Shown one piece after another: positions 47,101 to 58,200 of a stretch of 64,000 bases of DNA; the stretch's first letter is position 1; every line of letters begins with the position of its first letter. Source of the stretch: Telmatactis stephensoni (lineage: Eukaryota; Cnidaria; Anthozoa; Actiniaria; Isophelliidae). Below the pieces are notes generated by a model that saw nothing but the letters and a program-made list of their open reading frames with translations, ran no database searches and was not told where the DNA came from. A program made the position numbers and the translations under genes. The DNA lies in the NCBI GenBank assembly GCA_029948255.1, contig JALIZF010001793.1:492001-556000 (forward strand), written 5' to 3'.

Positions 47101-50100
47101 GGGACAAAAGCTAGAAGATTTTCATTCAGAACTGATTGGTCTTCGACAGAGATGGAAACTGAAGAAAACAGGCAGCAGTATAATGGGAGACTTGACATAT
47201 CGATCAGGTTGGTTATTTGAGAGATTTGACATGTTGGTCAGGTTAGTTATGTAAAACAAGGATGGTGTAGAAGACTTCAAAAGTGGTGAGAACAAACATG
47301 AACACCACAAGACAAAGTCAAGTGGCATGACTGTTGTTCTCACCACCTAATGACATATATTAGGGCATATGAGACCAAATATAATCCCCCTTACATATGA
47401 TGTACCTTACATAAGATGTACTTTACATAAGATGTACCTTACATATGTTGTACCTTACATATGATGTACTTTATATATGATGTACCTTACATAAGATGTA
47501 CTTTACATAAGATGTACCTTACATATGGTGTACCTTACATATGATGTACTTTACATAAGATGTACTTTACATATGATGTACTTTATATATGATGTACCTT
47601 ACATAAGATGTACCTAACATAAGATGCAAACATTTCTGTATAAATGGTACTTTGAGTCTAAGGCTTGCCTCAACAAAGAACAGCTCAAAACACTGTTCCT
47701 CAATAAGGTGTGTCTTAGACTAAAAGTATTGTTTATACAGAGAGGTTTTCGCTCGTATAAATGGCCCTATTCTGTGTATCTTTTAATCCTGGTACACATG
47801 ACGACATAAAGGCCAGTACACAGGAGGGAGTTTGCTCCCGCAACATGCTCCCACGAAATGCTCACTCATGTGTACCAACGATTTCACTTAAAAAATGTTT
47901 TTTGTTGTGCAACAAAAGTTTTGCTCCCTGATCATGCTCCCTGATATTAAACTGGTTATATATGAGTGAGCAAGCTCCAGGAGCAAATTAGTATATGCAA
48001 CAAGCTCCAGCAGCATGCTCCCTTGTGTGTACTGGTTGCACAAAATGACTCAGGAATGCATGTTTTCTCTTATTTTAGCTGGATCTCAGTTTTGGAATCC
48101 TGGTCTATTTGAGGTAACCAAAGCAACCCAAACAGATGATGACGAAAGTCCATCTAAAGGTGTAAATGACTCAAGTCTACTTGATGTTAATGTCGGCAGT
48201 GATCTTGAGGGTGTGGCGTCTGTTGTAGTCAGTATTCGTGAAACTGGTGCTAACAGAGAGTCAGGCAAAGGTAAAAACATGGATTTGCTGATTTTTGTGT
48301 TGATACTAATTCAAATAAATTCAATTTTAAACTTTTTTGTGAATTGTTAAGGTCATTCAAGAGTCCTAGCAAGAGTTCAGGATCTTAGTAATGCCCCTGT
48401 TTGGCAGAGAAAGCTACAATCTGCCCAGGAAAATATATTTTGTAAAGAATTGTTTACCCAGGTATGAAACATTAATTTTATTCACTACAAATTAATGTAA
48501 CATGTCCTTGTCCATTGGTAATACTCCATATGCCTGTGATAAACCCTAGCCTGTGATAATCTCTAGCCTGTGATAAACCCTAGCCTGTGATAAACTGTAA
48601 CATTTTAAGGTATTGTTTTTTGTATGTCAGTTATCTCAAGAGGCCTACAACAGCAGAGGACCTATAACAAACCTAGTAATGGGCAATGAAATAAGAACTG
48701 AGGTGAGAAATGTTTTGATGGCTGTCTTTGCTATTGCATTTCATTTGAAATTAGTTAAAACTCCACTACAGGCACCTCTTGGCCATTGTAACAAGGTGGC
48801 TATTGCAGAGAGGTGATTATGAATTCTGTCACTGCAGAGGTTTGCTTCAGAAAGGTGATCATGGTAGAGAAGTTGTCAATTATAGAGAAGTGAACATGCA
48901 TTGTAGATGGGAAGACATTGTAGAGAGGTAGTCATTGTAGAGAGGTGGTCATTGTACAGAGGTGGTCATTGTACAGAGGTGGTCATTGTAGAGAGGTGAC
49001 CATTGTACAGAGGTGGTCATTGTACAGAGGTGTGAACAATTTTATTGACAAATCCTTGTTTGGTTTAATAAAAGGTTTTTCCAGGAGTTGATCTGTGTAT
49101 CACATATTCTCATGAAAAAGGAAGAAGTGAGGAAATGACAGCTGACAAAAAGGTACAAATAACAGGGTGATTGTACACAATTAGGGATTTAGAAAAAGAT
49201 ATATGCAGTAAAAACCATCATCTGAAAGACCAAATTTAAGTTGCACAGAGTTGACAGTGCTATCTGCTATCTTCAGGAGGGAGTGCACTGTCTTCAGGAG
49301 GGGCCATCATATGAGTTGGAAACTGCCGAGGGGACATTTTGGAAAAATTAATATTGAGGAAAAAGGAATCACGGCCGTCTCAGGAGGGGGTGCGCACCGC
49401 CTGCACCCCTCCCTTAAATCCACCCCTGATCTGTTTAATAAATCATTGTCCAGTTGATAAATCTTTTTGGACAATGTCATCATTTGTTGTTGTTGTTATT
49501 GTTGCTGCTGCTGCTGCTACTACTACTACTACTGTTGTTGCTGTTGCTGTTGTTGTTGTTTTCACTAAATTAGAATTTTGGTAACACTATCTACTCTTCA
49601 TGCAATGAGCTTGATCAAATAAAATGTGAAGAAATGAAATGAAATACAAGACTTCACAAATGATGTTTTTTTACTTGTAGGATTTGCATGACCAACCAGT
49701 AGCAAAGTCCATCAACACACTTGAATATGCATTGCACTCTCTTTTGAGAAGACGGCATAGGCAGAATCAAAGTGTTGTCCTTCCTCATCCAGTTACGGCT
49801 CGTCAAATTCCAGGATCAAACAAAAGACTTAGAATTGCTGGACCTGGTGCACTAAGGGCAGATGAGGTTGCATCTTCCTTAGAAAGGTGTGTAAATCAAA
49901 ACACTGTGTGTTGACAAGTGCTGACAAGCAGACATCAAACATACACTGGGAGGAAGCACAATAGAATGAATGGATGAATGAAAAATGAAGGAATCAATGT
50001 AGGAAGGAAAGAGGGACATGAGGGAATTATTATTTATGTTTTTATTCAAATCTTCCTTTCTTCCTTTCTTCCTTTCTTCCTTTCTTCCTTTCTTCCTTTC

Positions 50101-50145
<45 letters not shown>

Positions 50146-52110
50146 TTCTTTACTTATTTCTTTCTTTCTTTATTTTGTAGAGAAACGATTTTAGATAAAA
50201 TAATCAAAGTCTCCAAACATGAAATACTGCGGAAAAGGTAACTCATTTATTATTTCATGATTTTATAAAGTGAGCTCATGGGGCCCCGTGTGCTGTGTGG
50301 GCTCTGTGAATACTGTGTGGCTCTGTGGATAGTCCATTACTATGGATCTGGCAATCCTCGTTATGCTAGCTTGAAAGCTAATGTCTTGCTGTCATTGTTG
50401 TCCTTCCCTCCCCTCTTGAATGGTCTAAAGGTGAGTATGCCAGGTGGTGGACTGTGGTCGGGTACCATGGTTACTGCCTTGCTGCCAGGGACAGCGCATC
50501 CCTAATAGCAGCATGTAGGCACCTCGTCCAACTTCATCAAACTTGATGAGTTTAACTGCATTTAAACCCCCCTTAAGGCAGAGACCTCTCCAAGATGGAC
50601 ACTTCTTGATGGTCCTAATGGTGTTTGTATGTTTCAGAGGGAGTTCACTGTTTGCTTAAAGTGATGTAACAAATTACAAACCTTCTTTTATTGCTAGGGT
50701 GATGGAGTTAATTGACAGTTTGACATCACAGCTGACTGATCCTTGTATACTGTGCCACTGGAGTACTGTAACATCAGAAACAACTACATCAGCAGTTGTT
50801 CATATTTTTTCACCAGAAATTCAAGATGTAGGAAAGTAAGTCAATAAACAGAGCACAGGAAGCCCAAGCTCTGTGGCAGTGGGTTTGTTACAAAGAAATG
50901 TAAATAACGGGGAAAAACAGCAGCAAAAAAGGCTAAAAGTCAACGATGTCAGCTGAAATTGTTGTTGAGGAAGAAAATGACACAAACAACACTTCAGGGA
51001 GATCTTGAGGTTTTTAATTCAAAATTGATTTAGAGGACAAGGAACATTATTTTACACATACATTTTTTCATAAGGAACACACTACCACATTACCATTACG
51101 CACATACGAGGATAAACTTGTAAAAAGATTTGATTTGATTTGATTTGATACAGAAGCAGACAAAATACTAGTGAACTATTTATTAACTGAAGAATCAAGA
51201 TGCCCTTTGACTGGCTGTGTGCACCATGATTTAATGCTTATATTGTGCATCTTAACATTTGTAATTAGATTGTGCATGCACATTACTATTATTTTTATTT
51301 GTAGGATTTCATTTCGTCTCCAAGTGGGTGTCAAAGACGTCAATGTGATTTGTTCGAATGGTTCAACAGTGACGTTTACTAGTCATATACAGGATTTGAA
51401 GGACTTTTTCTTAACACAGGTTGGTTTATAAAAGAAATCCCATCCCATATCACGAATTCTGGAAATACATTCCATATATTTCATGTGTCTTCTCTCTTCC
51501 AAAAAATAAATCTAGCTCACTGACGTCGTTTGTCTTGTCCATTAGACTGATTCCATAAGTTGATCTGTTCGCTCCTCATTGGGCTTCCTGTGGTGTTCGC
51601 TCACTACCCAGTGCCAAACAAGGAAAACTACTTATACATTCTATGTCTTGTATTTACGGTAGGACTTTGATTTACCTTCAGGTTGCACAGCATCGAATAC
51701 TCGTAGCCTACTCCATCGCAATGAGTCTTGGCTGGCAAGTGCTCCACATGAAACGTCACCTCCCTACAGGGGAAACAGAGGACCAAGGTCACGTGGCAGG
51801 ATTAGTAGTGACGTCATCAGACGCAGATAGGTATGACGTCATAATTTTGAACACTTCTCGTTTCTTCTTGTTTGCTAATATTCTTCATTCAAATTTCAGA
51901 ACGATTGCAGTTCGCACGGGACCAACCAGTGGTGTTAGTGTGTCTATTAAACAACCTCATAGATGCACTAACTCGTTACCAGACTGTTTGTCCGACAAGA
52001 AATGGGGTCTTGTAGGGGGGAGCTTCAAAGAGGTGGCTTGGGACGACGTTCCAGGAAGAACTTTTGTACAGCGGATTTTTCTTTTACTAGGTGTCGAAGC
52101 AACGCATTAA
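41102..52110 (+). CDS. MED17: Mediator complex subunit 17, 14 exons, complete
   Basis: Exons: 41102-41196, 45504-45671, 46215-46350, 47012-47207, 48079-48270, 48352-48461, 48631-48702, 49075-49152, 49681-49886, 50181-50237, 50698-50835, 51305-51419, 51682-51830 and 51900-52110. Every join keeps frame: 1923 bases, 640 residues (human 651). Hallmarks: ISIEKLLESEVEEIGRDG at the N-terminus, FQPSLWPWDSVR, ALTEVCVLSDILNVV, LRQRWKLKKTGSSIMGDLTY, SLGWQVLHM and FKEVAWDDVPGRTFV at the C-terminus, each in the same order as in the human protein. MED17 is the scaffold of the Mediator head module, which contacts RNA polymerase II. The exon starting at 49075 uses an AAAAG acceptor without a long pyrimidine tract; it was chosen because only that phase gives FPGVDLCITYSHE. 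AATAAA is at 52151-52156. Confidence 0.96.
41520..41815. mobile_element. Conserved-tip hairpin element, copy 5
   Basis: The head contains GTGTGCTCTGATTGGCC, CACACACACATAGG and CTGATTGGTTGAAAT, then TATATAAAACAAATAGATTC. The hairpin ends in ATAGATTCCATTTT and its complement. The tip is AACTTTCTCTTGTG. It matches 57583-57850 in inverted orientation. It lies in MED17 intron 1. Confidence 0.8.
42418..42560. mobile_element. TIR element, family B, diverged
   Basis: TTTTTTGTATGAGATTGAAA at the left and TTTCACAGTCATACAAAAAT at the right are imperfect inverted repeats. The interior has GATTGTGCCGTGCCATGAC, as in the other copies. MED17 intron 1. Confidence 0.55.
43025..43811. mobile_element. 787-bp TIR element with TSD CCATAA
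   Basis: Ends CAGGGCATCTGATATAACGC and GCCGCATTACGTCAGATGCCCTG (inverted). The direct repeat CCATAA flanks it (43019-43024, 43812-43817). Subterminal arrays of ATCGCATAA/GATTTCGCACAA at the left and TTTGCCGCATAATCA at the right look like transposase-binding repeats. The CAG...CTG ends suggest a hAT-like element; the visible duplication is 6 bp rather than 8. The internal ORF of 73 residues has no recognisable domain. Confidence 0.8.
43890..44288. repeat. Four drifting units of about 110 bp
   Basis: The block TAGACTTGTGACTAGTCCCT, then ATAAAxATGTATT, then CAAAAAATGCACCTAACTTA, then AAATAATG...TTTTTATGG recurs about four times with changes. MED17 intron 1. Confidence 0.7.
44290..44543. mobile_element. 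TIR element (CGCAGTAAGTCCACAGTTTA ends)
   Basis: TCGCAGTAAGTCCACAGTTT at the left and AAACTGTACACTCCAAGA-type sequence read in complement at the right (TCTTGGAGTGTACAGTTTGG, then ACTATTGCGA). The pairing continues through GCAAAGGATTTGGCAGTTTT. About 250 bp, MED17 intron 1. Confidence 0.75.
45064..45363. mobile_element. Conserved-tip hairpin element, copy 6
   Basis: Close copy of 23918-24218. The stem ATGTCTCTGTACTGTGATAT pairs with ATATCATAGTACAGAGACAT over about 57 bp. The tip is GGCTATGCCTCGTG inside AACACTCGGC/GCCTCGTGTT. It ends 140 bases before MED17 exon 2. Confidence 0.85.
46922..47020 (+). repeat. Tandem duplication of a splice acceptor (about 48 bp, two copies)
   Basis: AGAGAGTTCATCTTCTAAAT, then CCTACTTCTTTCTATTACAG, then AACxTAAGCAG occurs twice back to back. 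Each copy has its own polypyrimidine tract and CAG acceptor. The downstream acceptor (before 47012) starts the MED17 exon. Using the upstream one would add AACCTAAGCAGAGAG... and meet TAA after eight codons. Confidence 0.9.
47282..47350. mobile_element. Conserved-tip hairpin, stem-only copy
   Basis: GTGGTGAGAACAAACATGAA and its partner TGACTGTTGTTCTCACCAC. The tip on the minus strand reads GACTTTGTCTTGTG. It matches the inner stem at 25620-25787 but lacks the outer stem and head. MED17 intron 4. Confidence 0.65.
47387..47635. repeat. Minisatellite, unit about 17 bp (ACATAAGATGTACCTT)
   Basis: About 15 units of the form ACATAxGATGTACxTT, with A/T and C/T variants. MED17 intron 4. Confidence 0.92.
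47812..48035. mobile_element. TIR element with iterated GCTCC words
   Basis: CCAGTACACAGGAGGGAG at the left and CTCCCTTGTGTGTACTGG at the right are inverted. GCTCCC/GGGAGC, TGCTCC and AACATGCTCCC recur inside. It lies in MED17 intron 4, ending about 45 bases before the exon at 48079. Confidence 0.75.
48515..48600. repeat. Short tandem repeat, unit about 16-17 bp (CCTGTGATAAACCCTAG)
   Basis: Four units of CCTGTGATAAACCCTAG with small changes, 30 bases before the MED17 exon at 48631. Confidence 0.85.
48890..49035. repeat. Tandem repeat, unit 17 bp (AGAGGTGGTCATTGTAC)
   Basis: About eight units of AGAGGTGGTCATTGTAC/G, with looser versions upstream from about 48785. It ends 40 bases before the MED17 exon at 49075. 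Confidence 0.88.
49340..49440. repeat. Fragment related to the inner element at 449-737
   Basis: GGGGGTGCGCACCGCCTGCACCCC and AAATCCACCCCTGAT resemble the terminal region of the nested element (GGGTGCAGACGCACCCCCC). Truncated. Confidence 0.35.
49487..49562. repeat. (GTT)n/(GCT)n/(ACT)n microsatellite
   Basis: Interrupted trinucleotide run in a MED17 intron. It produces a false Val/Ala/Thr-rich ORF. Confidence 0.92.
50052..50165. repeat. (TTCC)n(TC)n microsatellite just before a MED17 exon
   Basis: About 55 bases of TTCC followed by about 34 of TC, ending 16 bases before the exon at 50181. The array therefore also forms the pyrimidine tract of that acceptor. Confidence 0.92.
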
Positions 52111-52150
52111 TTAGCATAAATTGTAACAAATTTAGTAGTGAGGAATTGAC

Positions 52151-52156
52151 AATAAA
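52151..52156 (+). terminator. Polyadenylation signal AATAAA of MED17
   Basis: A canonical hexamer 40 bases after the MED17 stop codon. Confidence 0.65.
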
Positions 52157-54655
52157 AGTACGCGTTTGTATCAGAATGGTGACTAGTGCAACATTTCCCA
52201 TCATGCATTGTAATTGAAAATCCCGTTCGTGCGCATAGGAAGTTTAAGGACGAGACATTTTTTGTCAACACGGACGTCACGCTTACGTTTATGATCGCGT
52301 GCGCGCCGTCGTAGATGAGGTTCCCGTTCTAAACTGCTTCAAACTTTTACTCATTTTGGTGTGTTCTTTTCAATTATTATATTTTTGTTTTTGTTGGATT
52401 AAAATGTAAAATGTCACGGTAATGTCACGCGACACCTGCCAGCCGCCCATTGTTGTTGTTGTTATGCAAGAGATACCAACAAATTTCGATTTTTAAAAAT
52501 TCACATCTCCTTGATTTTTAAACTTACATCCTTCAAACTTCACAGTTTACACGTATAAGATTACAGAAAACGTCTTGGTAACTGTCATATTCGGATTCAG
52601 CATAAAAACATTTGTTTAGAATAGTTATGTCACCGACTTCTACCCTAAAATGCCTTCTGCACTTTTTGCGATGAGAGAAAATGTAAAGAACGATGAACAA
52701 TTAAACATAAGAGTGGCACGAGGCGTAGCGCGACTCTAATTTGTTGGGACCACAGTAATTGGCGTTGCTGTTGTGGCTTCCCTGCCTTGTAATGTATTAT
52801 ATGTCATTGTATTGTTTTTTGTTGGCGAAGTTAATAAATTCAATTAAGAGGGGATTTTTTTCAAGTTCGAGCAGTGAACGACAAAAACTCCTGAGTTGAA
52901 GAATAGCTGTTGTACAAAACTAAAATCATTTCTTTCAGAAAGTTTAAGTTGTTTGTAAGTAGTTTTGGCCGATGAAAGTTGAATCAAAGTGTTAATCCAA
53001 AACGAAAATTTGAATCGAAAATGAGGTTTAGGCCTTCATTTGCTCATTTTCTGTATGTTTTCATTATATTCAGCTTGAAAAAGCTTAATCCCAACACAAC
53101 ATCAAGAAAAAGTCTTGTACAATTCAACAATTCGTTTTAAACAGGTATTTTATCTTGGTACATCAGTTTTTAGCCGGTAGAAAAAGGATTTGAGTGTTAA
53201 TCCAGAACGAAAATTTGGATTAAAACTCGCACGAAGGTCTAGATTTTGGCGCTTTTCGCCATTATTGCTCGTCATTGAAAAAAATCTCCTCTTAAATTAA
53301 ATTAAGAGTTCTTTATATATTATATTTTCTCAAGTGCGTCTATAACGCATAGATTTTTCAGCCAATCAGAGCGCGCGTTATTAAAAGCGAACGATTTGAA
53401 AAAGACGACGAATTAAGATAGTGCGCGCGCAGTGCAGCCCATGGGCAAATAGTTCATAGCTTTCTGGCCAATCAGAGCGCGCGTAAGATTGTAGCTATGT
53501 AATCTCCACCAATAGCACTAATTGATAGCTTACATTATTGTGAAGATAATGTAATTCTCTAGCAACCTCAAAGTTTGGTGTCAATTGCGCCACAATAAAA
53601 CAATAGCTAATCCAAACACGGACGCTTTTTAAAATTAGAAAGCACTTGAATTACTGGCATGAATTTCTATATTATTATTATCTTCCACAATGACGGACTC
53701 ATTACTATTATTTAAATTCAAAATATTGTAATGTTTTTCGCTCTTGTCCTTTCAACATATACCTATGACGAACAATGTTACTTAGATCCTTAGTTTAGAC
53801 GTGACAATTAACTAGTTTTAGGGCTGGTCTAAACCATCCTCCTCAAAGCGAACGACTTAATTTGTTTTCAGCCATCCCAAAACTGGCTGTTTACGTCAGT
53901 CCCACGTCAACTGCCAGATTTGCCACAGCACGAATCAAGAACACTGTATTATTACCTCATGGGATTCATATTTACTAAATGGCAACTAGTTCTCTAGCAA
54001 CCGCGAGTCACTGTGCGGTTTTCAGTCATATAATAGAAATTTAATGCTTCTGTCTTAAGTACGTTAGGGGAAAGTTTTAACAACGGGACCTTGGAGCTAG
54101 AAATCAGGTATTTTTATAAGTCAATCGAAAACTAAGTGGGAAGCCTTTTTCATGTACTTTTGAGATATATATCAGTGTAATGCTGAAAAGGTGACACAAA
54201 AGAATTGAACAAGAAAAAAGAAATAGCAAACTTTCTTTTTCCACACCAATCCGCATAAATTTGAAGTTCGACATTGAACGGCGAGAAAAATGAAATATGA
54301 AAATCCATTTTCAAATTCATGCGAATTAATGTGGACCTTTTTAATTGGGATAAAATTAACCTTGGCATTTCAAAGATCGTTTCACTTTGCTTCACTTTTT
54401 TTGGTTCTCTCACGATGTTTTATTCATACTTTTATATACATTTTTTACATCAAATTAAGAAAAGGTCGATCTTTTGTGTTCTTGTTGTATTTTCTCATAT
54501 CTTTCTCATTTCTTTACGCAAGCTAAAAATTAAGTAGGCAAATACTCTCACCTAATCTGGTTCGCAATTAACACAGTTTATCTAATTAAGCCAGATTTAA
54601 ATTAAAACCTTTTTATAGCATAACACACTTATTCAGGGCACGCGGGGAATTTTGC

Positions 54656-54746
54656 CGACACGGTACCAGCAATTATTATCGCACGAACAGAAAATTTGCC
54701 AAATTTTCTGTTCATGCAATGGTGATCGCTGGTACCGTGCCGTCAA
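54656..54746. repeat. Palindrome of about 90 bp
   Basis: GACACGGTACCAGCAATTAT pairs with ATGGTGATCGCTGGTACCGTG, and GAACAGAAAATTTG pairs with CAAATTTTCTGTTC at the centre with almost no loop. Confidence 0.82.
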
Positions 54747-54834
54747 AATTCGATGGTTGCTTTGGCTAGTCTGATAGGGGGTCCGGTCCGGCCCACTTGC
54801 CAAGATTTAGGGGTTCCGTGCTGTAAATTATAAC

Positions 54835-55175
54835 AAATTGAAGATGGTTTTGAGTTGTCTGTCCTCTTATTGACACACTCTTGACATCAAATATTTTTCA
54901 AAACTTATAAGTGGGAATCACTCACTGCAAAGGTTTAAACATTTTATGCCGGCGTCAAGGTGTGGCAATAAGAGGACAGACAACTAAAAACCATCTTCAA
55001 TTATTATTTTTTTCAACAGTTATTTGAGATAAAAGTTAAAAAATCCTTTTTAAACGGGGTAAGAGAATCGAACAATTAAGCGCGCGCGCCGAAACGCGTC
55101 AGCAGTGCGTCTGTCACACTCTAATCAATTCCAATCAGATTGCGAGATTAATATCAAGTGTTGTAAAAAAGGTTA
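54835..55175. repeat. TTGACACACTCTTGACGTCA repeat, copy 1
   Basis: The first half is a foldback: GAAGATGGTTTTGAGTTGTC with its complement near 54975-55000, around TTGACACACTCTTGACATCA. The second half (TTATTTGAGATAAAAGTTAA, CGAAACGCGTCAGCAGTG, CCAATCAGATTGCGAGATTA) matches 57412-57580. It ends about 115 bases before the DUF229 start codon. Confidence 0.85.
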
Positions 55176-55291
55176 TCGCGTGAATCGGGCTTAAATGTCA
55201 GTGCATTTCAGCTCGGTTTCTGATTCGTAGGCAATTTAAACCATTTCCAAGGAAATTCAGTTGGTCTCACCTCCTCCTCCTACGCAAAAAG

Positions 55292-58200
55292 ATGATGTAT
55301 ACGTTGTTAGCTAAAGTGTTTGGTGGGCTTGCTCTGTTTGGTGCCGTGTTGATAGTATATGAGCTTCGTACATCAAAGTTATACACATTAAATCAGGTAA
55401 GAACATCAGTCAAATATTATTTCACGGAAAACCTTGTTCAAGTGTTCGTGCGTAAGGGGGACAGACAGACAAATCATTTTAAACTATCATTTGAGGTACC
55501 GGAAGTTTACAATGATACTCGAGTGAGTGAGTGACACTTCCGGTTATGAAGACCCACTCCAATAACTCGCGGATTTGCAATCCAGATAGAGGCAATTGGC
55601 ACTTCACTAAATGGGGCTGTAAGACGAATGCTCGAGCTAGCTAGGCCGTTTTGATACGATTGCCTTTGCAATAGTCCAGTTCCGAGATATGCTTCACCTG
55701 CCACATGCAAAGGGCTACGTGATAAAACTTTTGTTTTGTTACGAATGACTGAGCTTTAAGCACGTAGTCTCGATTCCTTTGTGTGTGGCAAGTGAATTGG
55801 TTGAAATCGTTGCATGTTGTTCTCTTGAAACATTGTTTGCGCAAAATTGTGTACAGGACAGTCTCTCCACCAATCAGGTTTGAGGAAATTGTAACATTGA
55901 ATCAGGTTATCCAAACAGCTCTTCGGATGGGATGTTTTCCAGTGTTATAACTTTTCTTATCTTAATAAATGCTTAAAAGTTTTGTATACTTTTTGAGAAT
56001 AAACATGCACGACACTTGAGTTTTCGTGTATACTTCTTTCTTATACATCTTCGTATATATAGAGTGCTTACAATATATCCGTGAAAAACTTTGTAAGAAA
56101 TTGATCTAATTAAACAATAGAAAACAAAGGATTTCGCGCTATTTAGTACAATTTAGTTTGCTAACTTTTTCACGGATATATTGTAAGCACCCTATTCCTT
56201 TATGGATGAAATCTACTGTTTTAGAATCCCGACATACGATGTATCGTTTGCAGTGTTGCGCGTAGCAAGATATCTTGGGGATGTTATCATAAATGATGAA
56301 ATCTTTTCTGCAACGTTGCATATAAGCAGCTTGAAAGCTGAGACAAACTATGTTTAAAAGGGTTAATGCAAGGAAAAAGATCAATAAAGCTATGACGGAC
56401 AACGACTATTGCAATTTCTTTGCTACACAATACAATTCATAGCACCTAACATTGAAGTAGTAAAATGTGATCCAATTTTTGTTCGGATATCTGGAATCCA
56501 CGAGAAATTTGCTTTTGGAATCCGGAATCTAGCACTTGGAATCCGGAATCCAGTTCTTGGAATCCGGAATCCCGCAGTCCTTAGAATCCGGAATCTGGCC
56601 ATTTGAATCCATAAGAAAGCGCTAGGAATTCGGAAACTTGCATCATTCCGAATTCCCTTATATGGAGCGATTGTGTAAATAATACTTAAAACATTGCGCG
56701 CAACAGTTGAAGAGGTGGACACACGGGGTAGTTCAGCTATTGTAAGCAACGTTACAAGAAAAAATTTATATCGTGTTTCCGGCTTTTACATTTGCAGATC
56801 ACTGGAACAGTCTTGATTCAAACAAATATACACGATGACTCTAAAGATATAGCCAATGATAAACCTAGTATCCAGTCTACAACGGACAGCTACAATCACA
56901 GGCCTCCCAGTCCAACGTCTCCTTTTCAAGATGAAATAGCATCGGGACCGACGCATCACGTGACCAGCCAGCCACCGACAACACCTCACAGAACAACACG
57001 CAAACAAACAACAACTGGAACCAAGGCGACAGCTCACCTTACATCCTTGGATGAGCTGCTCCCAAACTACTTGAGGCCGAAGAATAAGAGCATTTATGAT
57101 ATTTTGAGTCCGGGATTCCATTATCTAATACCTAAGTCCTCGTCGCTGGAGGGGTACTGGAAGGTCAGTATGTCCTCTTGTTCTTACTCACTACTGGTTG
57201 GAATACATGGTTTATCATTGTTATTAAACTTAACAAATTGAAGATGGTTTTGAGTTGTCTGTCCTCTTATTGACACACTCTTGACGTCATAAAATGTTCA
57301 AAACTCAAGTGGAATCACGAGCGCAGAAGTTGGTTTCACTGCAAAGTTTTGAACATTTTATGACGTCAAGGTGTGTCAATAAGAGGACAGACAACTCAAA
57401 ACCATCTTCAATCCGTTTTTTACAACAATTATTTGAGATAAAAGTTAAAAAAATCCTTTTCAAATGGGGCAACAGAACGATCGCGCGCGCTGAAACGCGT
57501 CAGCAGTGTGTCTGTCCTCTTATTGACACACTCTAATCAACCAATCAGATTGCGAGATTAGTATAAAGTGTTGTAAAAAAATAGATTCCATTTTTTCGTG
57601 CGTCTGTACTCTAATAGACGCACATGCAGAGTACCTCAAAATGTGGTGATAACAAAAAAGGACGACTGTTGTTCTCACTACATTTTAATTTAACATCTTC
57701 TGGAAACATGGAATGTATTTGTTTTTTATATATGTTTTATATTCAAATAAACATTTCAACCAATCAGAGCGCGCGTAAGATTCAATGAAGTGTTCTATGC
57801 GTGTGTACTGTAATCACACACACACATTCTCTTCATTTGTTCAAATATCCTCCATGCGTCTCCCCCGTATATTGCTGGGTTTCATCCATTCCTTTGGGAA
57901 TCAAAAGACAAAGAACTGGTAGCCATGTTGGATGAACAAACAAGAGACGCTAATGAGAAATCTTTTGTTGAAGTTCATCCAAGATGGCTGCCGTGACGTC
58001 ACATGCAACCCAAGAATTGTGCCCATGCAAAAGTTAGACCATAACACTAAGACATTGAAACTCACGGACTGATGTCTGCACGATATGCTTAGGGCGCTTA
58101 GGGTTATTTTTAGTAACAGGAAGTTGACGCAATCGCACGAAGAAATCAAAAACATTATCTTCCGGTTCTTATCCCCGCTGCGTGGTGGAACTAAAGAATT

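Larger units (their letters stand above)
52157..55291. other. Intergenic, repeat-derived stretches only
   Basis: One arm of the 3378-3960 foldback element recurs at 52362-52440. AGCCAATCAGAGCGCGCG occurs twice, at about 53372 and 53468, as in heads of hairpin elements. No exon supported. The last part holds 54656-54746 and 54835-55175. Confidence 0.45.

Noticed and set aside
48631..49152. MED17 acceptor at CCAG just before position 49085
   Set aside because: That acceptor gives a stop in the required phase; the acceptor before 49075 keeps the conserved FPxxxLxI frame.
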